A DNA stretch of 64,000 bases from Vibrio japonicus (GTDB lineage Bacteria > Pseudomonadota > Gammaproteobacteria > Enterobacterales > Vibrionaceae): assembly GCF_024582835.1 (NCBI RefSeq), contig NZ_CP102097.1:1240001-1304000 (forward strand), given 5' to 3'. The translations under genes were made by a program, and so were the position numbers. This document shows positions 1 through 9,654 of this stretch, piece by piece (positions within the stretch are counted from its first letter, which is position 1; each line of letters opens with the position of its first letter). A model generated the notes under the pieces. That model had not been told where the DNA came from. It searched no databases and saw only the letters and a list, made by a program, of their open reading frames with translations.

Positions 1-350
1 ATATTGAACAGGCCACCGGCGATAAAGACGATAAAAAGGTATTGGCCGGACTGAATTAAGCCCTGTGGAATTGCCACAAAGAGATCGAACACGTGGTTAA
101 TAGCACTGCCGATAGAAAATGCCGTATCACTATCTTCAAGGTAATGGAATGAATCCGCGACTACTCGCTGGCGGCCATCGACTAATTCGGTATCGTAGGC
201 ACCCTTAGGGACGATCCAAGTTAGGAAGCCAGCTATGATCAGGATGTAAAAAATAAGAACCATGGGATCGGGGAATTTCTGGTGCCAGCGCTTTCCCTTT
301 TCGGTAGGCGCATTACCCGTACCATGTTTTTTTTCAAGTTTTCCTTGCAT
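1..350 (-). CDS. YfcC-family membrane transporter, N-terminal part only
   Basis: This gene is cut by the window edge; only its first 116 codons are present. The ATG follows a GGAG ribosome-binding site by seven bases. The N-terminus is hydrophilic and basic (residues 1-29). A membrane helix follows at about residues 30-47 and ends in the IVPKGAYD motif seen in the YfcC/DcuC-like carrier family. A second helix begins near residue 103. Members are multi-spanning inner-membrane carriers thought to move amino acids or C4-dicarboxylates, but the substrate cannot be read here. It is divergent from the LysR gene at 478, its likely regulator. Confidence 0.8.
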   Translation of the reverse strand, partial: MQGKLEKKHGTGNAPTEKGKRWHQKFPDPMVLIFYILIIAGFLTWIVPKGAYDTELVDGRQRVVADSFHYLEDSDTAFSIGSAINHVFDLFVAIPQGLIQSGQYLFIVFIAGGLFN

Positions 351-442
351 TATTACGCTCCATGTCGGTTGTTTAATTTTTAGTTAAAACTGTCAATAGA
401 GACTATTTCATAACCAATGCATTTGCACAATGCCATTTTTTG

Positions 443-467
443 TATAGTATTATTTGAAAATACTATA
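443..467. promoter_or_regulatory. Perfect inverted repeat before the LysR gene
   Basis: Nine-base arms TATAGTATT and AATACTATA are separated by seven bases and end two bases before the GAGG ribosome-binding site of the LysR gene. An AT-rich interrupted palindrome in this place fits a LysR-type operator used for autoregulation and perhaps for the divergent transporter. Binding is inferred. Confidence 0.5.
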
Positions 468-477
468 TGAGGTAAAT

Positions 478-1377
478 ATGAAATACCGACAGTTACAGGC
501 ATTTTTGGCTACAGTCCAGCAAGGCAGCTTTTCTCGTGCTGCTCTTGTACTTTCCTTATCACAGCCATCTATCAGCAGGCTAATCAATGACTTGCAAGAC
601 GACGTTGGATTTGAGCTATTCAAAAAACAAAAAGGCAGGATGGTACCCACACCGGAAAGTTTAGCGTTTTATGAGGAGGTCAGTAACATTTTTAATGGTA
701 TTCACCACCTAGAAAATTTTGCCGATAAGCTAAAAAAATCAACGCACGGTAGCCTGACCATTGGTGCGACTCCGGCTTTGGCGACGATTTTGACCCCCAT
801 GCTGATCAAATCATTTATTGATGATCATCCACAGGTGCATGTTAGTTTATTGGTCGACAGCGTCGAGCAGTTGGTGCGAGGTCTCGAAATGCAAAAATAC
901 GATCTGATCATGACCAACCAGACAGAATCTCACTCCGGTTTTATTGAGGAGCCATTGGCTGAGGTTTCCTGGGTCTGTGCCATTCCTGCCTCACATCCTT
1001 TGGCTGAAAAGGATGTGATTGTACCTGCCGATTTGCAGGGGGAATGCTTACTCAAGCTGGTGGATGAGAATGGAATGGAGTGGAGCAGCCACAAGAAACT
1101 ATTGAAGGAGCATCAAATTAAGGTCAACGAGCAGTTTTCCACCCAGCGATCCTTATCGGGTTACGGCATGGTGGCTGCTGGTTTGTGCATTGCTCTGCTC
1201 GAACCTTTCAATGCTCCCCTGTGGGAAGGCCGCAACCTAGTGGTTCGCCCTTTTTCCCCTGAGCTCAAATATCAATATTCCATGTACTATTCTACTGGCC
1301 AGGTCCGTAGTGAACTGTCCAGATCCTTTACCCTGAGCGCCAGAGAATCGATAAACAGGCTACCAGACTATTGCTGA
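478..1377 (+). CDS. LysR-family transcriptional regulator
   Basis: This 299-residue protein has the usual LysR length and order. A winged helix-turn-helix lies at about residues 1-60, with the core QGSFSRAALVLSLSQPSISR near residues 15-34, followed by a periplasmic-binding-protein-like effector domain. The ATG at 478 was chosen over an upstream in-frame start because GAGG precedes it at good spacing and because the family begins M-x-x-x-Q-L-x-x-F. It lies 127 bp from the oppositely oriented YfcC-type gene, so it probably regulates that transporter. The ligand is unknown. Confidence 0.9.
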   Translation: MKYRQLQAFLATVQQGSFSRAALVLSLSQPSISRLINDLQDDVGFELFKKQKGRMVPTPESLAFYEEVSNIFNGIHHLENFADKLKKSTHGSLTIGATPALATILTPMLIKSFIDDHPQVHVSLLVDSVEQLVRGLEMQKYDLIMTNQTESHSGFIEEPLAEVSWVCAIPASHPLAEKDVIVPADLQGECLLKLVDENGMEWSSHKKLLKEHQIKVNEQFSTQRSLSGYGMVAAGLCIALLEPFNAPLWEGRNLVVRPFSPELKYQYSMYYSTGQVRSELSRSFTLSARESINRLPDYC

Positions 1378-1408
1378 GGAATTTCATCGTTCCATTGAAG
1401 TCTTTGAA

Positions 1409-1882
1409 TTATTGGGCTTCCAGCCATGCTTTAGAAATCTTGATTACCGCTTTGCGCACTGACATAGGTTGGTTGACTGAAATAAGTGGTCGATGAGGTT
1501 GCTCTGTGTTGAAAATAACATAATCGTTTTTCGTCAAATCTATATATTGCTCGTTGATAATGTCTTCACTGAATGCAATGTCGCGCTCTTCCAGATAGTT
1601 TTCATTAATACTTAGAAATGGGTGTACGCTGAAACCAAAGCGTTCTTCACCTTCTAACAAAATCTGTACATCAATGTATTTTTTGTGCATTTCTGCTTTT
1701 CGCGCTTCCAGAGCTTCAGTGTTGTCATCAACAACAAAGAAAAATACATCATCGCCATTTATTAAATATCGTCCGGTTTCAATCGATTGCTCTAGTTGGT
1801 GTTTTACCTGTTTTATGATGTTGCGTAGAGCAGGGGAGAGTACCTGATCCCCGTCTAGGTTTGATAAGTTGCCCTTGTACAT
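1409..1882 (-). CDS. YhcH/YjgK/YiaL-family (DUF386) protein
   Basis: At 157 residues this matches the length of the YhcH/YiaL/EbgC family of small cupin-fold proteins. The segment HKKYIDVQILLEGEERFGF (about residues 66-84) and the later NTEQPHRP motif carry the conserved His, Asp and Glu of the metal pocket. Some relatives are sugar anomerases (NanQ on sialic acid) or accessory subunits of glycosidases. The gene follows the GH3 glycosidase gene on the same strand, 113 bp downstream across a hairpin, so a role in epimerising or mutarotating a released sugar is plausible but inferred. Its 3' end faces the LysR gene. Confidence 0.8.
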   Translation of the reverse strand: MYKGNLSNLDGDQVLSPALRNIIKQVKHQLEQSIETGRYLINGDDVFFFVVDDNTEALEARKAEMHKKYIDVQILLEGEERFGFSVHPFLSINENYLEERDIAFSEDIINEQYIDLTKNDYVIFNTEQPHRPLISVNQPMSVRKAVIKISKAWLEAQ

Positions 1883-1920
1883 ATATGCCTCGTGAAAGTT
1901 GCGCTCAATTGAAAATAAGT

Positions 1921-1956
1921 AGAAAGGCGTCAGGAGATGGAGTCCTGCGCCTTTCT
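1921..1956. terminator. Hairpin between the GH3 and YhcH genes
   Basis: Arms AGAAAGGCG and CGCCTTTCT enclose a second five-base stem (CAGGA/TCCTG) with one bulged base. The plus-strand side is followed by TGTTTTT. On the minus strand, in which both neighbours are transcribed, the tail is only weakly T-rich, so it may be a partial terminator or a stability hairpin for the upstream GH3 message. Confidence 0.55.
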
Positions 1957-1995
1957 GTTTTTAGGTTCTAATTAACATTACTTTTGTTTAGTTAA

Positions 1996-4248
1996 TCAGT
2001 ATCCGTCTTTTCCGTATCCGAACTCGTATAGTGTATCTGCTTCCGCATAACCTGGTGCATCGGATGCCTGATCAACGATTGCTTGAGCAGAGTTTGCTAG
2101 AGCAAATGGCAGCTTACCTTTCGGTGAGAATTGACCAGTAAGAACGTCGAATAGAGCCTCATCGTTAGATCCAAAGGTCGCGAGAATTGCGCCCGCATCC
2201 TTAAGACCACTCGTATCATCCATGACGAACGGCTGACGGAAGTAAACGGAAAGTACGGTATTTTCGGCTCCAACCTTGTTCATAACTTCCTTAATTTCCG
2301 CCAGTGAAGGACTGATATCCCATGTGTTGGCTGTTGCCATATTGGTGAAGTCAAGTACGTCAACTTCATCAAACTTGGCACCACCAAATACTAGGTTGCC
2401 AGTGTCTTTGTTTGTAACACGAACACGTATTACGGCTTTATCAGCGGTATTCATGTCTGTTACTTCCGTAAATCCATAATCTTCCGCAACGCCTTCGTTG
2501 ATACCCAAGGTGTACAGGTTCACGCCAGATGCCGCTGCACCAGATGGAAGTGGAAGAAGTGAGTTTTTGTTTTCTAACAATACGATTGACTTACGCTGCG
2601 CAATGTCTGCTTTCGCTTGATGTTCTGCACTGCCGACAATGCCGTTTGCCAGACTGTCGTCGACGTATGGGTTTTCAAATAACCCAAGTTCGAATTGTAC
2701 GGTCAACAGACGCGTTACAGATTCATCTATACGGGATTCAGGAACTGAGCCTTCTTGCACTGCGCTCAGGAGGTCAGCATTGATGTGGAAACCTGAGAAT
2801 ACATCGGTTCCCGCATCAATTGCGATTTTAAACAGTTCGTTCTTGGACTTATCTTGAAGTCCCCAAGCACGGTTATTTTGCACAGTTTCGTCGTCTGGTA
2901 GACCAATGTTCGGTTCATTGATGATACCGGTATCGGAGTTTATTACCCCTTTAAAGCCCAATTCTTGACGTAATAGACCATCGAGAATACCCGCTGAGAA
3001 CGCGACACCAACGTTACCAGTCGGTGTACCGACAGTCTCTGCTGTGTTGTAATCGTTACTAGGAACCCTAACGGTATCTTGCACGTCGCTCGAAACCACG
3101 TCAGCTAATGAGAGGTCTTTCCCATCTGAAGTGCGAGTGCCCACATACAGATTGGTACCATCAGCAGCAACTGTTTGACTGTCAGCTAGATCACTTAGTT
3201 TCCATTCACCACCTCCAACGATACCGTAGTAAGGCATGATTGAGGCTACGCCTGCTTTAATAGCTGCGCTAAATGGTTTTACGTGGTAGTCGAAATTATT
3301 GGTTGGGTAGCTTTGATGTTGACCGGCTAAATAATGCGGGTCTAAACCCAGAAACTGCGGGCCGCCACCAGGGAAGTGCTTCATCGTCAAAACGATACTT
3401 TTATTACTGACTTCTTTTCCTTGTAGCTTGGTGACTAGCGCTGTCATGATGTCTGCGGTTAGGTCTGAATCCTCTGAAAAAGTTTCATGTACACGATACC
3501 AGCGAGGCTCTGTCGATAGATCGGCCATGTAGCCGTACATACCGCGTAGACCAATGGCATGCCATTCTTTTCTCATGATTTCCGCAAACTCTTCGATACC
3601 TTGCATGTTGCCATCACTCAGAGCCATGGAAGCCAAACCCGCTTCTTTAGGCCATTCTGAAAATGCGCCCGCAGATACGTTAATGCCTGGTTTAGCATTT
3701 GGGTCTAAGTGATTACGCGCGTTAGACTTGAATAGAGAAGGGATACCCAAACGCGTTTTTTCACTAAGCTCTTGTACAGCATTCATATACTGAGCGGCTT
3801 CTTGTGGTGAAATCGGCGCGCTTTTACGGCCAGTAATCGTATCTCCACTTGGATCTCGTGCAGATTCGTCCATGCCTTCTAGCTCTTCCTGAGTCAAAAT
3901 GGCATTACGGAAAATAAAACGATTCATCTTTTGTTGTTCGACGTAATCGACATGCACTTCGTTGGTTTTACCATAAGCCGCTGCGTTCATGGTATCAATC
4001 AACATCATGCCGACTTTCTCTTCGAGAGTCATACGACTTACAAGGTCTGCAACTCGCTCTGAGTCTGATTTACGCCAATCCTCATAAGGATCAACTTCAC
4101 CATTTTTGTTTAGGTCTTTGAACTGATAACCATCTTTTACAAGAATCTCAGCGCTTCGTGCTCCTAAGACTGGTTGTTCTATAGTGTTGCATCCAGTCAA
4201 TAAAATGCCTAATGCCAGAGGGGTAAGGCAGAAGTAAGATTTGTTCAT
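1996..4248 (-). CDS. Glycoside hydrolase family 3 lipoprotein (beta-glucosidase-like)
   Basis: This 750-residue exported enzyme has a lipobox (LLTGC, Cys20) followed by Asn rather than Asp, so it is probably an outer-membrane lipoprotein. Residues 45-53 form a calcium-loop-like D-x-N-x-N-G-x-x-D motif ahead of the catalytic region. The GH3 N-terminal barrel carries KHFPGGG (Lys290-His291), and the probable nucleophile is Asp439 in VINSDTG. A GH3 C-terminal domain follows. Family members release sugars from the non-reducing end of glycans. Proximity to the hexuronate operon suggests a role in freeing an uronate-containing or linked sugar, but the substrate cannot be deduced. A UxuR-like palindrome lies about 105 bp upstream. 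Confidence 0.88.
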   Translation of the reverse strand: MNKSYFCLTPLALGILLTGCNTIEQPVLGARSAEILVKDGYQFKDLNKNGEVDPYEDWRKSDSERVADLVSRMTLEEKVGMMLIDTMNAAAYGKTNEVHVDYVEQQKMNRFIFRNAILTQEELEGMDESARDPSGDTITGRKSAPISPQEAAQYMNAVQELSEKTRLGIPSLFKSNARNHLDPNAKPGINVSAGAFSEWPKEAGLASMALSDGNMQGIEEFAEIMRKEWHAIGLRGMYGYMADLSTEPRWYRVHETFSEDSDLTADIMTALVTKLQGKEVSNKSIVLTMKHFPGGGPQFLGLDPHYLAGQHQSYPTNNFDYHVKPFSAAIKAGVASIMPYYGIVGGGEWKLSDLADSQTVAADGTNLYVGTRTSDGKDLSLADVVSSDVQDTVRVPSNDYNTAETVGTPTGNVGVAFSAGILDGLLRQELGFKGVINSDTGIINEPNIGLPDDETVQNNRAWGLQDKSKNELFKIAIDAGTDVFSGFHINADLLSAVQEGSVPESRIDESVTRLLTVQFELGLFENPYVDDSLANGIVGSAEHQAKADIAQRKSIVLLENKNSLLPLPSGAAASGVNLYTLGINEGVAEDYGFTEVTDMNTADKAVIRVRVTNKDTGNLVFGGAKFDEVDVLDFTNMATANTWDISPSLAEIKEVMNKVGAENTVLSVYFRQPFVMDDTSGLKDAGAILATFGSNDEALFDVLTGQFSPKGKLPFALANSAQAIVDQASDAPGYAEADTLYEFGYGKDGY

Positions 4249-4351
4249 TGAATTGTTTCCTGTTGTAGAGTTCAGTTAAAAATTAACAGGGATTAAATAT
4301 TGCTCAACCAAATTGATTTAATATTGAGATATTGATCGGCCAAATTAATTT

Positions 4352-4365
4352 ATTGGTTAACCATT
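4352..4365. promoter_or_regulatory. UxuR-like palindrome upstream of the GH3 gene
   Basis: The sequence contains the perfect 10-bp palindrome TGGTTAACCA, the same TGGTNNACCA pattern that occurs three times in the TRAP/dctP control region. Its location 5' of the GH3 gene suggests the glycosidase belongs to the same regulon. This is inferred from pattern and position only. Confidence 0.45.
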
Positions 4366-4496
4366 GGGGCGGCATTAGGTTTATGAGAAGGAAAGTAAAA
4401 ATTTGAAGTGGCACTTGTTAGTAGCACTTAAAAATAAAAGAGGTGGGGAAAGCTGGCTTAATACGGCGTAATTTAAGCCATTATTAGTGTAATATT

Positions 4497-4544
4497 CTTC
4501 GTTCATAGAAAGCCTGAGATTGTTAAAACTTTCAATGAACGAGG
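4497..4544 (-). terminator. Hairpin downstream of the ygjV-like gene
   Basis: Arms CGTTCATAGAAAG and CTTTCAATGAACG pair with one A-A mismatch around a 16-base loop and can be extended by a few pairs. It starts 10 bp past the stop codon of the minus-strand ygjV-like gene. The T-tract expected of an intrinsic terminator is weak. Confidence 0.45.
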
Positions 4545-4554
4545 TGACAGGCTA

Positions 4555-5079
4555 TTAGTCTATAGTAGCGACCTCAGTGATAGCTTGTTCTCTATTGAGT
4601 TTGTAGAGCCTATATATGGTGATCAAATTCGTTATGATAAAGCATCCCTCAACCAGTGAACCACCGATTGAACCTAGCCAAATATTATGCGTTATCCAGC
4701 ATATGGAATTGAGCAAAATAAAAAGCCTCAATTTAATGCCTTGTTTTGTAAATAGCGCCCAAGTCGCAATAGAAGATCCAAAGACCGTAATAAGTTCAAA
4801 TATACTGTCGATATTAGGCAGTGTCAGAACCCACATCGATAAAATAAAAAACCACATGACCTCTTTAGACTGAGTTTTAATAGACGCTAAACTTCGTAGG
4901 CCATTGAGTATTACACCAATGGTCGCCACTAATGCACCCATCAAGAAGAAATGAATGGCCATGAAAAAGCAAAAAACAACCATGTGGTATCGAAAATGGA
5001 GGTCATTTTTTTGCCAAAACGCAACCAAGCCAATGACAAAAGCAATCCCGCCAACACCTTGTGCCAACCACGTTTCCAT
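4555..5079 (-). CDS. YgjV-family inner membrane protein
   Basis: The protein is 174 residues long and almost entirely hydrophobic, with about five predicted membrane helices, a length and pattern typical of the uncharacterised YgjV family. A longer reading frame begins with TTG at 5121, but the ATG at 5079 follows AAAAGG by six bases and is preferred. It is the last gene of the hexuronate operon direction, separated from eda by a strong hairpin. A second member of the family lies at 18884 behind the nucleoside operon. Function is unknown; co-location with sugar catabolism is the only clue. Confidence 0.78.
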   Translation of the reverse strand: METWLAQGVGGIAFVIGLVAFWQKNDLHFRYHMVVFCFFMAIHFFLMGALVATIGVILNGLRSLASIKTQSKEVMWFFILSMWVLTLPNIDSIFELITVFGSSIATWALFTKQGIKLRLFILLNSICWITHNIWLGSIGGSLVEGCFIITNLITIYRLYKLNREQAITEVATID

Positions 5080-5097
5080 GTTGTACCTTTTAATTAC

Positions 5098-5131
5098 GAG
5101 CGACTTATCGTCTTCTGACAATAAGTCGCTC
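5098..5131. terminator. Perfect 11-bp hairpin between eda and the ygjV-like gene
   Basis: The arms GAGCGACTTAT and ATAAGTCGCTC are exact complements around a 12-base loop. It lies 22 bp beyond the eda stop codon and just before the ribosome-binding site of the next gene. No T-run follows in the transcript direction, so it may stabilise the upstream message or reduce read-through rather than terminate fully. Confidence 0.6.
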
Positions 5132-5153
5132 TCGTTATTATTTATCTAGGTTT

Positions 5154-5783
5154 TTAGCCTTGAACCAGTGCAACGGCTTCACGTGTCAGACGCGCTAATT
5201 CGTCCCAGTCACCTTTTTCAATTAAAGACTTCTCAACCATCCAAGTACCGCCGCAAGCGATCACTCGTGGAACAGAGAGGTATTCATTGATATTCGAAGG
5301 TTTAATGCCACCTGTTGGCATCAGTTCTAGAGCGGTATAAGGTGCAAGCAAAGACTTAACCATGTTAATGCCGCCTGATGGCTCTGCTGGGAAGAACTTC
5401 ATCGTAGTTAGGCCCATCTCCAATGCGGCTTCGACGGCACTTGGGTTGTTCACACCAGGAATGATCTCAATACCAAGTTCCTGACAGGCGCGCACGGTAT
5501 TTGGGTTAAAACCTGGTGAAACAATGAAGGTTGCGCCAGCTTCTTTAGCTGCAATAACCTGTTCGCGGTTAAGTACGGTACCCGCACCAATTAGCATATC
5601 TGGTTGTGATTCACGCAGTAGGCGGATTGCTTCTTCTGCAGCGTCAGAGCGAAATGTAATTTCGGCCACTGGCAGCCCGTTTTCAACCAGCACTTTGCCT
5701 AGAGGAATGATGTCTTCGGCATTGTCGATGGCAATGACAGGGATAATTTTGAGTGCTTTGATTTGTTGTTTAATGTCAGACAT
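5154..5783 (-). CDS. eda: 2-dehydro-3-deoxy-6-phosphogluconate (KDPG) aldolase
   Basis: Cytosolic class I aldolase that splits KDPG into pyruvate and glyceraldehyde-3-phosphate. The 209-residue length is usual. Catalytic residues are visible: Glu41 and Arg45 in VAEITFRS, and the Schiff-base lysine Lys129 in MKFFPAEPSGG. The C-terminal GTWMVEK phosphate-binding segment is also present. The ATG follows AAGGA. It is the last enzyme gene of the operon, 12 bp behind kdgK, and completes hexuronate breakdown. Confidence 0.96.
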   Translation of the reverse strand: MSDIKQQIKALKIIPVIAIDNAEDIIPLGKVLVENGLPVAEITFRSDAAEEAIRLLRESQPDMLIGAGTVLNREQVIAAKEAGATFIVSPGFNPNTVRACQELGIEIIPGVNNPSAVEAALEMGLTTMKFFPAEPSGGINMVKSLLAPYTALELMPTGGIKPSNINEYLSVPRVIACGGTWMVEKSLIEKGDWDELARLTREAVALVQG

Positions 5784-5795
5784 TGTTGTTCCTTA

Positions 5796-6749
5796 TTAAG
5801 CGTTAAGAGCGGCTTGAGTATGAATTTTGTCGATGATAGCACCGCGATGCTGGATCACTGTACCTGCGAGTTGGTTTCCGCGCTGGCATGCGTTAACCAG
5901 TTCGGCACCTGCCAAATAGGCTGATAGGAATCCGCCGTTGAATGAATCACCCGCAGAGGTGGTGTCCACAACGCGTTCCACAGGTTGTGTGGAGACGATT
6001 TGAGCGGGTGACGTTAGTTCCTGAACTAGACATCCATCAGCGCCATTTTTTACCACACGGCGTCGCACGCCTAAACTGGCTAATCGATCCAGTGTGTCGG
6101 ACGGCGTTTGGTCGCCCCAGAGATTCTGTTCGTCATCAAACGTAACCAAAGCTAAATCGGTTAGCTGATACATGGCTTCGTAGATAAATTTCACGGTAGC
6201 GTTATCGTCGTTGGGCCAAAGTGCTGGGCGGAAATTGCTGTCGAATGCTATTTCCACACCATTTTGGCGTAGCTCCGCCAACAGGCTGAGCAGTTCAACG
6301 CGATCCTCATCAGGTAAAATGGCTAGGGTAATACCACTTAAGAACACCATGTCGACGTTTGCCAATGCGGACTCGATATCGGCAATCTGAGGATGTTGCA
6401 TGATGTAGCGCGCTGCAGATTGATTACGCCAGTACAAAAATGTACGTTCGCCCTGATCGTCGAGCTGGATCAGATATAACCCTGGAGATCGACGTTCATC
6501 GCGCAGTACGAGCGAGGTATCGATCCCTTCTTGTTGCCAACGGGTAAGCATACCTTCGCTAAGAGGATCAGCACCTAGTGCACTCACATAAGAAACCTTG
6601 ATTTGTTCGGGGTGCAAATTGGCTTCCCGGCCTCTGCAAAGATACACAGCAGCGTTAAGCGTATCGCCGCCATATGTCTGTTGCATAGGGCCGAACGGTT
6701 TCCCGTTCAGCTCAATCATGCATTCGCCGATAATGGCGATATGTTTCAT
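5796..6749 (-). CDS. kdgK: 2-dehydro-3-deoxygluconokinase (KDG kinase)
   Basis: PfkB-family sugar kinase of 317 residues that phosphorylates KDG to KDPG. The N-terminal IGECMIELNG start and the C-terminal signature DTTSAGDSFNGGF (catalytic Asp268) identify the family. Its place between uxaC (3-bp gap) and eda (12-bp gap) fixes the substrate as KDG with good confidence. KDG is supplied by UxuA, encoded by the plus-strand gene at 13839. Confidence 0.95.
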   Translation of the reverse strand: MKHIAIIGECMIELNGKPFGPMQQTYGGDTLNAAVYLCRGREANLHPEQIKVSYVSALGADPLSEGMLTRWQQEGIDTSLVLRDERRSPGLYLIQLDDQGERTFLYWRNQSAARYIMQHPQIADIESALANVDMVFLSGITLAILPDEDRVELLSLLAELRQNGVEIAFDSNFRPALWPNDDNATVKFIYEAMYQLTDLALVTFDDEQNLWGDQTPSDTLDRLASLGVRRRVVKNGADGCLVQELTSPAQIVSTQPVERVVDTTSAGDSFNGGFLSAYLAGAELVNACQRGNQLAGTVIQHRGAIIDKIHTQAALNA

Positions 6750-6752
6750 TAC

Positions 6753-8165
6753 TTACGCCCTCTCTTCAAAATAACGTTTGGCATTGCCAAAACAAATATT
6801 CTCAACCATAGGACCTAGTAGAGAAAGGTCATTCGGAACTTCGCCGTTCTCAGCCCAGCGACCAATCATGTCACACAAAATACGACGGAAATATTCGTGA
6901 CGGGTGTAAGACAAGAAACTGCGCGAGTCGGTCAGCATACCGACAAACTGGCTTAGTAGACCTAGTTGAGATAGCTGTTCCATTTGGCGCTGCATGCCGT
7001 CTTTTTGGTCGTTAAACCACCAACCAGAACCAAACTGAACTTTGCCAGCAATGCCACCGCTCTGGAAGTTACCAATCATGGTCGCCATCATTTCGTTGTC
7101 TCTCGGATTGAGGCAGTACAAAATTGTGCGAGGCAGTTCATTTGATTTATCCATTTCATCCAAAAGATGAGCCAGTTCAAACGCAAATGGGCGATCGCCA
7201 ATTGAATCGAAGCCAGCATCGGCACCCAGTAATTTGAACATGCGGCTGTTGTTGTTACGTTGTGCACCAATATGGAGCTGCATAACCCAACCCAATTTGG
7301 CATAGCGTTGACCCAGCCAGACTTGAACAGCGGTAGTGAACTGAGCGACTTCGGTTTCGTTTAGCACTTGTCCATTCAGGCGACGAGCGAGAATGTCGTC
7401 AAGGACGCGTGTTTCAGGAATTTGCGCGAAACGAACGACTTCAATGCCATGGTCAGCCGCTTTACAGCCATGATTGTTGAAGTACTGTAGGCGTACTTCT
7501 AACGCGTCACACAGTTCGTCAAACGTAGCGATCTCAACATCCGCTACTTTAGATAGCTGGTGGATATAGTCGATAAAGCCATCGAGCTCAATTTTAAACG
7601 CTTTGTCCGGACGCCAGCTTGGTAGTACCGCGATATCGAAACTGCTGTCTTGCGCGATAGTGCTATGGTGTTCAAGTGAATCAATCGGATCGTCCGTAGT
7701 ACCAGCCATCACAACGTTCATTTTCTTCATGATGCCGCGCGCAGAGAACTCTGGTGAGGCAAGCATTTCATTACATTGATGCCAGATAGTATCCGCATTT
7801 TGTGGCCCAAACAGTGTGTTGGTAATACCAAATGGGCGGCGCAGCTCTAGGTGGGTCCAGTGATACAGAGGATTCCCTAGTGTTTGAGGTACTGTATTGG
7901 CCCAGGCGAGGTACTTGTCGTAGTCACTTGCATCACCAGTAATAAGTTGCTCACTCACACCCGCAGAACGCATGCCGCGCCATTTGTAATGATCACCCGC
8001 CAACCAAATTTGAGTCAGGTTCTCGAAGCTACGATCATTCGCGACTTCTGCCGGATTCAGGTGACAATGGTAATCATAAACTGGTTGCTTACTGGCGTGA
8101 TCATGGTAAAGACGACGGGCTGTTTCAGTTGACAGTAAAAAATCTTCGCACATAAACGCTTTCAT
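6753..8165 (-). CDS. uxaC: Uronate isomerase (glucuronate/galacturonate isomerase)
   Basis: This 470-residue enzyme belongs to the amidohydrolase-fold UxaC family, which converts glucuronate to fructuronate and galacturonate to tagaturonate. The N-terminal metal motif YDYHCHLNP (His33, His35) and the full family length are present. The ATG follows AAGGAG at seven bases. It sits between uxuB and kdgK in a tightly packed operon. With uxuB and uxuA present and no uxaA or uxaB in view, the glucuronate branch is the likely main use. Confidence 0.96.
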   Translation of the reverse strand: MKAFMCEDFLLSTETARRLYHDHASKQPVYDYHCHLNPAEVANDRSFENLTQIWLAGDHYKWRGMRSAGVSEQLITGDASDYDKYLAWANTVPQTLGNPLYHWTHLELRRPFGITNTLFGPQNADTIWHQCNEMLASPEFSARGIMKKMNVVMAGTTDDPIDSLEHHSTIAQDSSFDIAVLPSWRPDKAFKIELDGFIDYIHQLSKVADVEIATFDELCDALEVRLQYFNNHGCKAADHGIEVVRFAQIPETRVLDDILARRLNGQVLNETEVAQFTTAVQVWLGQRYAKLGWVMQLHIGAQRNNNSRMFKLLGADAGFDSIGDRPFAFELAHLLDEMDKSNELPRTILYCLNPRDNEMMATMIGNFQSGGIAGKVQFGSGWWFNDQKDGMQRQMEQLSQLGLLSQFVGMLTDSRSFLSYTRHEYFRRILCDMIGRWAENGEVPNDLSLLGPMVENICFGNAKRYFEERA

Positions 8166-8176
8166 CGTGTCGCTCC

Positions 8177-9640
8177 TTATAATGCTGCAACAGTTGCACG
8201 TGCGCCATTATCCAGTAAGGACTGGTAGGCACGGCTTACCGCTTCAATGACTTGAGGGTTCTGACCAAGTTCCGCTGGGAAAATGGCTTCTACGCCGAGT
8301 AAAGCAGGAACGACAGACACATTTAGTCCATGTTGGTCGCAAATAGCACGAAGTTGATCGGCCATCGGATCACGTACATCAATTGAGTTATCTGCTTCAT
8401 CAACACCAGAAACGTATCGCATCCATCCGGCAATGGCGGTTGCAATCCATGAAAAATCGCTGCCATTTGTAAGGTGGTACTTTAAGCTACCGCCCATGCG
8501 TTGAGGGATTTTTTGGCTACCATCCATCGCAATTTGCCATGTACGGTGCTTCAGGCTTGGGTTGGTGAAACGGTCAATCAGCAGTGTGGCGTATGCGTTT
8601 AGGTCCGTGCCTTCAGGCATGTTGAGAGACGGTGCCTGAGCTTTCATCATCATATCGAAGGCTGCTTTGCGATAGCCTTCATCCGTCATTGTATCTGAGA
8701 TATGGTCATAACCACCAAGGTAGCCAAGGTAGGCAAGGAAAGAGTGGCTGCCGTTAAGCATTCTGAGCTTCATCTCTTCGTATGGCACAACATCTTCTAC
8801 AAACTCTGCACCAGCAACGTCCCACTCTGGGCGTCCGGCAACAAAATTGTCTTCGATTACCCATTGACGGAATGGTTCACAGGCAATGCCACACGGATCT
8901 TCACAGCCTAAGAGCGTTGAAATTTCTGCTAGTGTTTCTGGAGTTGCAGCTGGAACGATGCGGTCAACCATTGTACAAGGGAACGTCACGTGGGTTTCAA
9001 TCCAATCGCGGAAATCAGGATCACTTAATTGGGCGAACTCTAGAATCGCTGCTTTAGCAACATGACCATTTTCTTGTACGTTGTCGCACGACATAACTGT
9101 AAATGGTGCCAAACCACGATCACGACGAAGTTTTAGGGCTTGAACGATATAACCTAATGCCGATTTCGGTGTTTCAGGCGTTTGTAGGTCAGCCAGAACT
9201 AATGGATTGTTCTTATCCAGTGTTCCGGTTGCTGGGTCTGCGCAGTAGCCTTTTTCTGTAATAGTCATAGAAACAATAGAGACTTGAGGTTCAGCCATTT
9301 TTTCAAGGACGGCTTGAATACCATCAAGTTCTGGGTGTAATGACTCAGTCACTGAACCGATGACTTTTACATCCGTTTTCTCTGCACCTTTTTCCGCCAC
9401 CGTGTATAGGTGATCTTGCAAACGCAACGCTTCAATTAGGTCCTCGCCACCAAACAGGTTTACTTCGCAGATTCCCCAATCGCTGCCCGTTTTTTCCAAC
9501 ATTTCATTTGTGAACAATGCCTGGTGAGCGCGATGAAATGCGCCAAATCCTAGATGGACGATGCGGCTTTTTAATGTTTTGCGATCGTACTGAGGCAGAG
9601 AAACGTCAGAGTTGAGTGTGGTATTAGCAATATTTTTCAT
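8177..9640 (-). CDS. uxuB: Fructuronate reductase (D-mannonate oxidoreductase)
   Basis: This 487-residue member of the mannitol-dehydrogenase family reduces fructuronate to D-mannonate with NADH. The Rossmann motif [13 protein letters not shown] is at about residues 29-41, and the catalytic-domain segment [15 protein letters not shown] is present. Length matches UxuB. It lies 11 bp upstream of uxaC and 61 bp downstream of the TRAP large permease, with a perfect hairpin in between. Tagaturonate reductase (UxaB) is a related alternative, but uxuA in the same locus favours UxuB. Confidence 0.92.
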   Translation of the reverse strand: MKNIANTTLNSDVSLPQYDRKTLKSRIVHLGFGAFHRAHQALFTNEMLEKTGSDWGICEVNLFGGEDLIEALRLQDHLYTVAEKGAEKTDVKVIGSVTESLHPELDGIQAVLEKMAEPQVSIVSMTITEKGYCADPATGTLDKNNPLVLADLQTPETPKSALGYIVQALKLRRDRGLAPFTVMSCDNVQENGHVAKAAILEFAQLSDPDFRDWIETHVTFPCTMVDRIVPAATPETLAEISTLLGCEDPCGIACEPFRQWVIEDNFVAGRPEWDVAGAEFVEDVVPYEEMKLRMLNGSHSFLAYLGYLGGYDHISDTMTDEGYRKAAFDMMMKAQAPSLNMPEGTDLNAYATLLIDRFTNPSLKHRTWQIAMDGSQKIPQRMGGSLKYHLTNGSDFSWIATAIAGWMRYVSGVDEADNSIDVRDPMADQLRAICDQHGLNVSVVPALLGVEAIFPAELGQNPQVIEAVSRAYQSLLDNGARATVAAL

Positions 9641-9654
9641 TTCTAGTCCTTAAA

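Larger units (their letters stand above)
4249..4554. other. Intergenic region between the GH3 and ygjV-like genes
   Basis: This AT-rich gap of about 300 bp holds the GH3 promoter region with its TGGTTAACCA palindrome and, at its far end (4497-4544), a long imperfect hairpin just downstream of the ygjV-like gene. No convincing coding sequence was seen. Confidence 0.6.
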
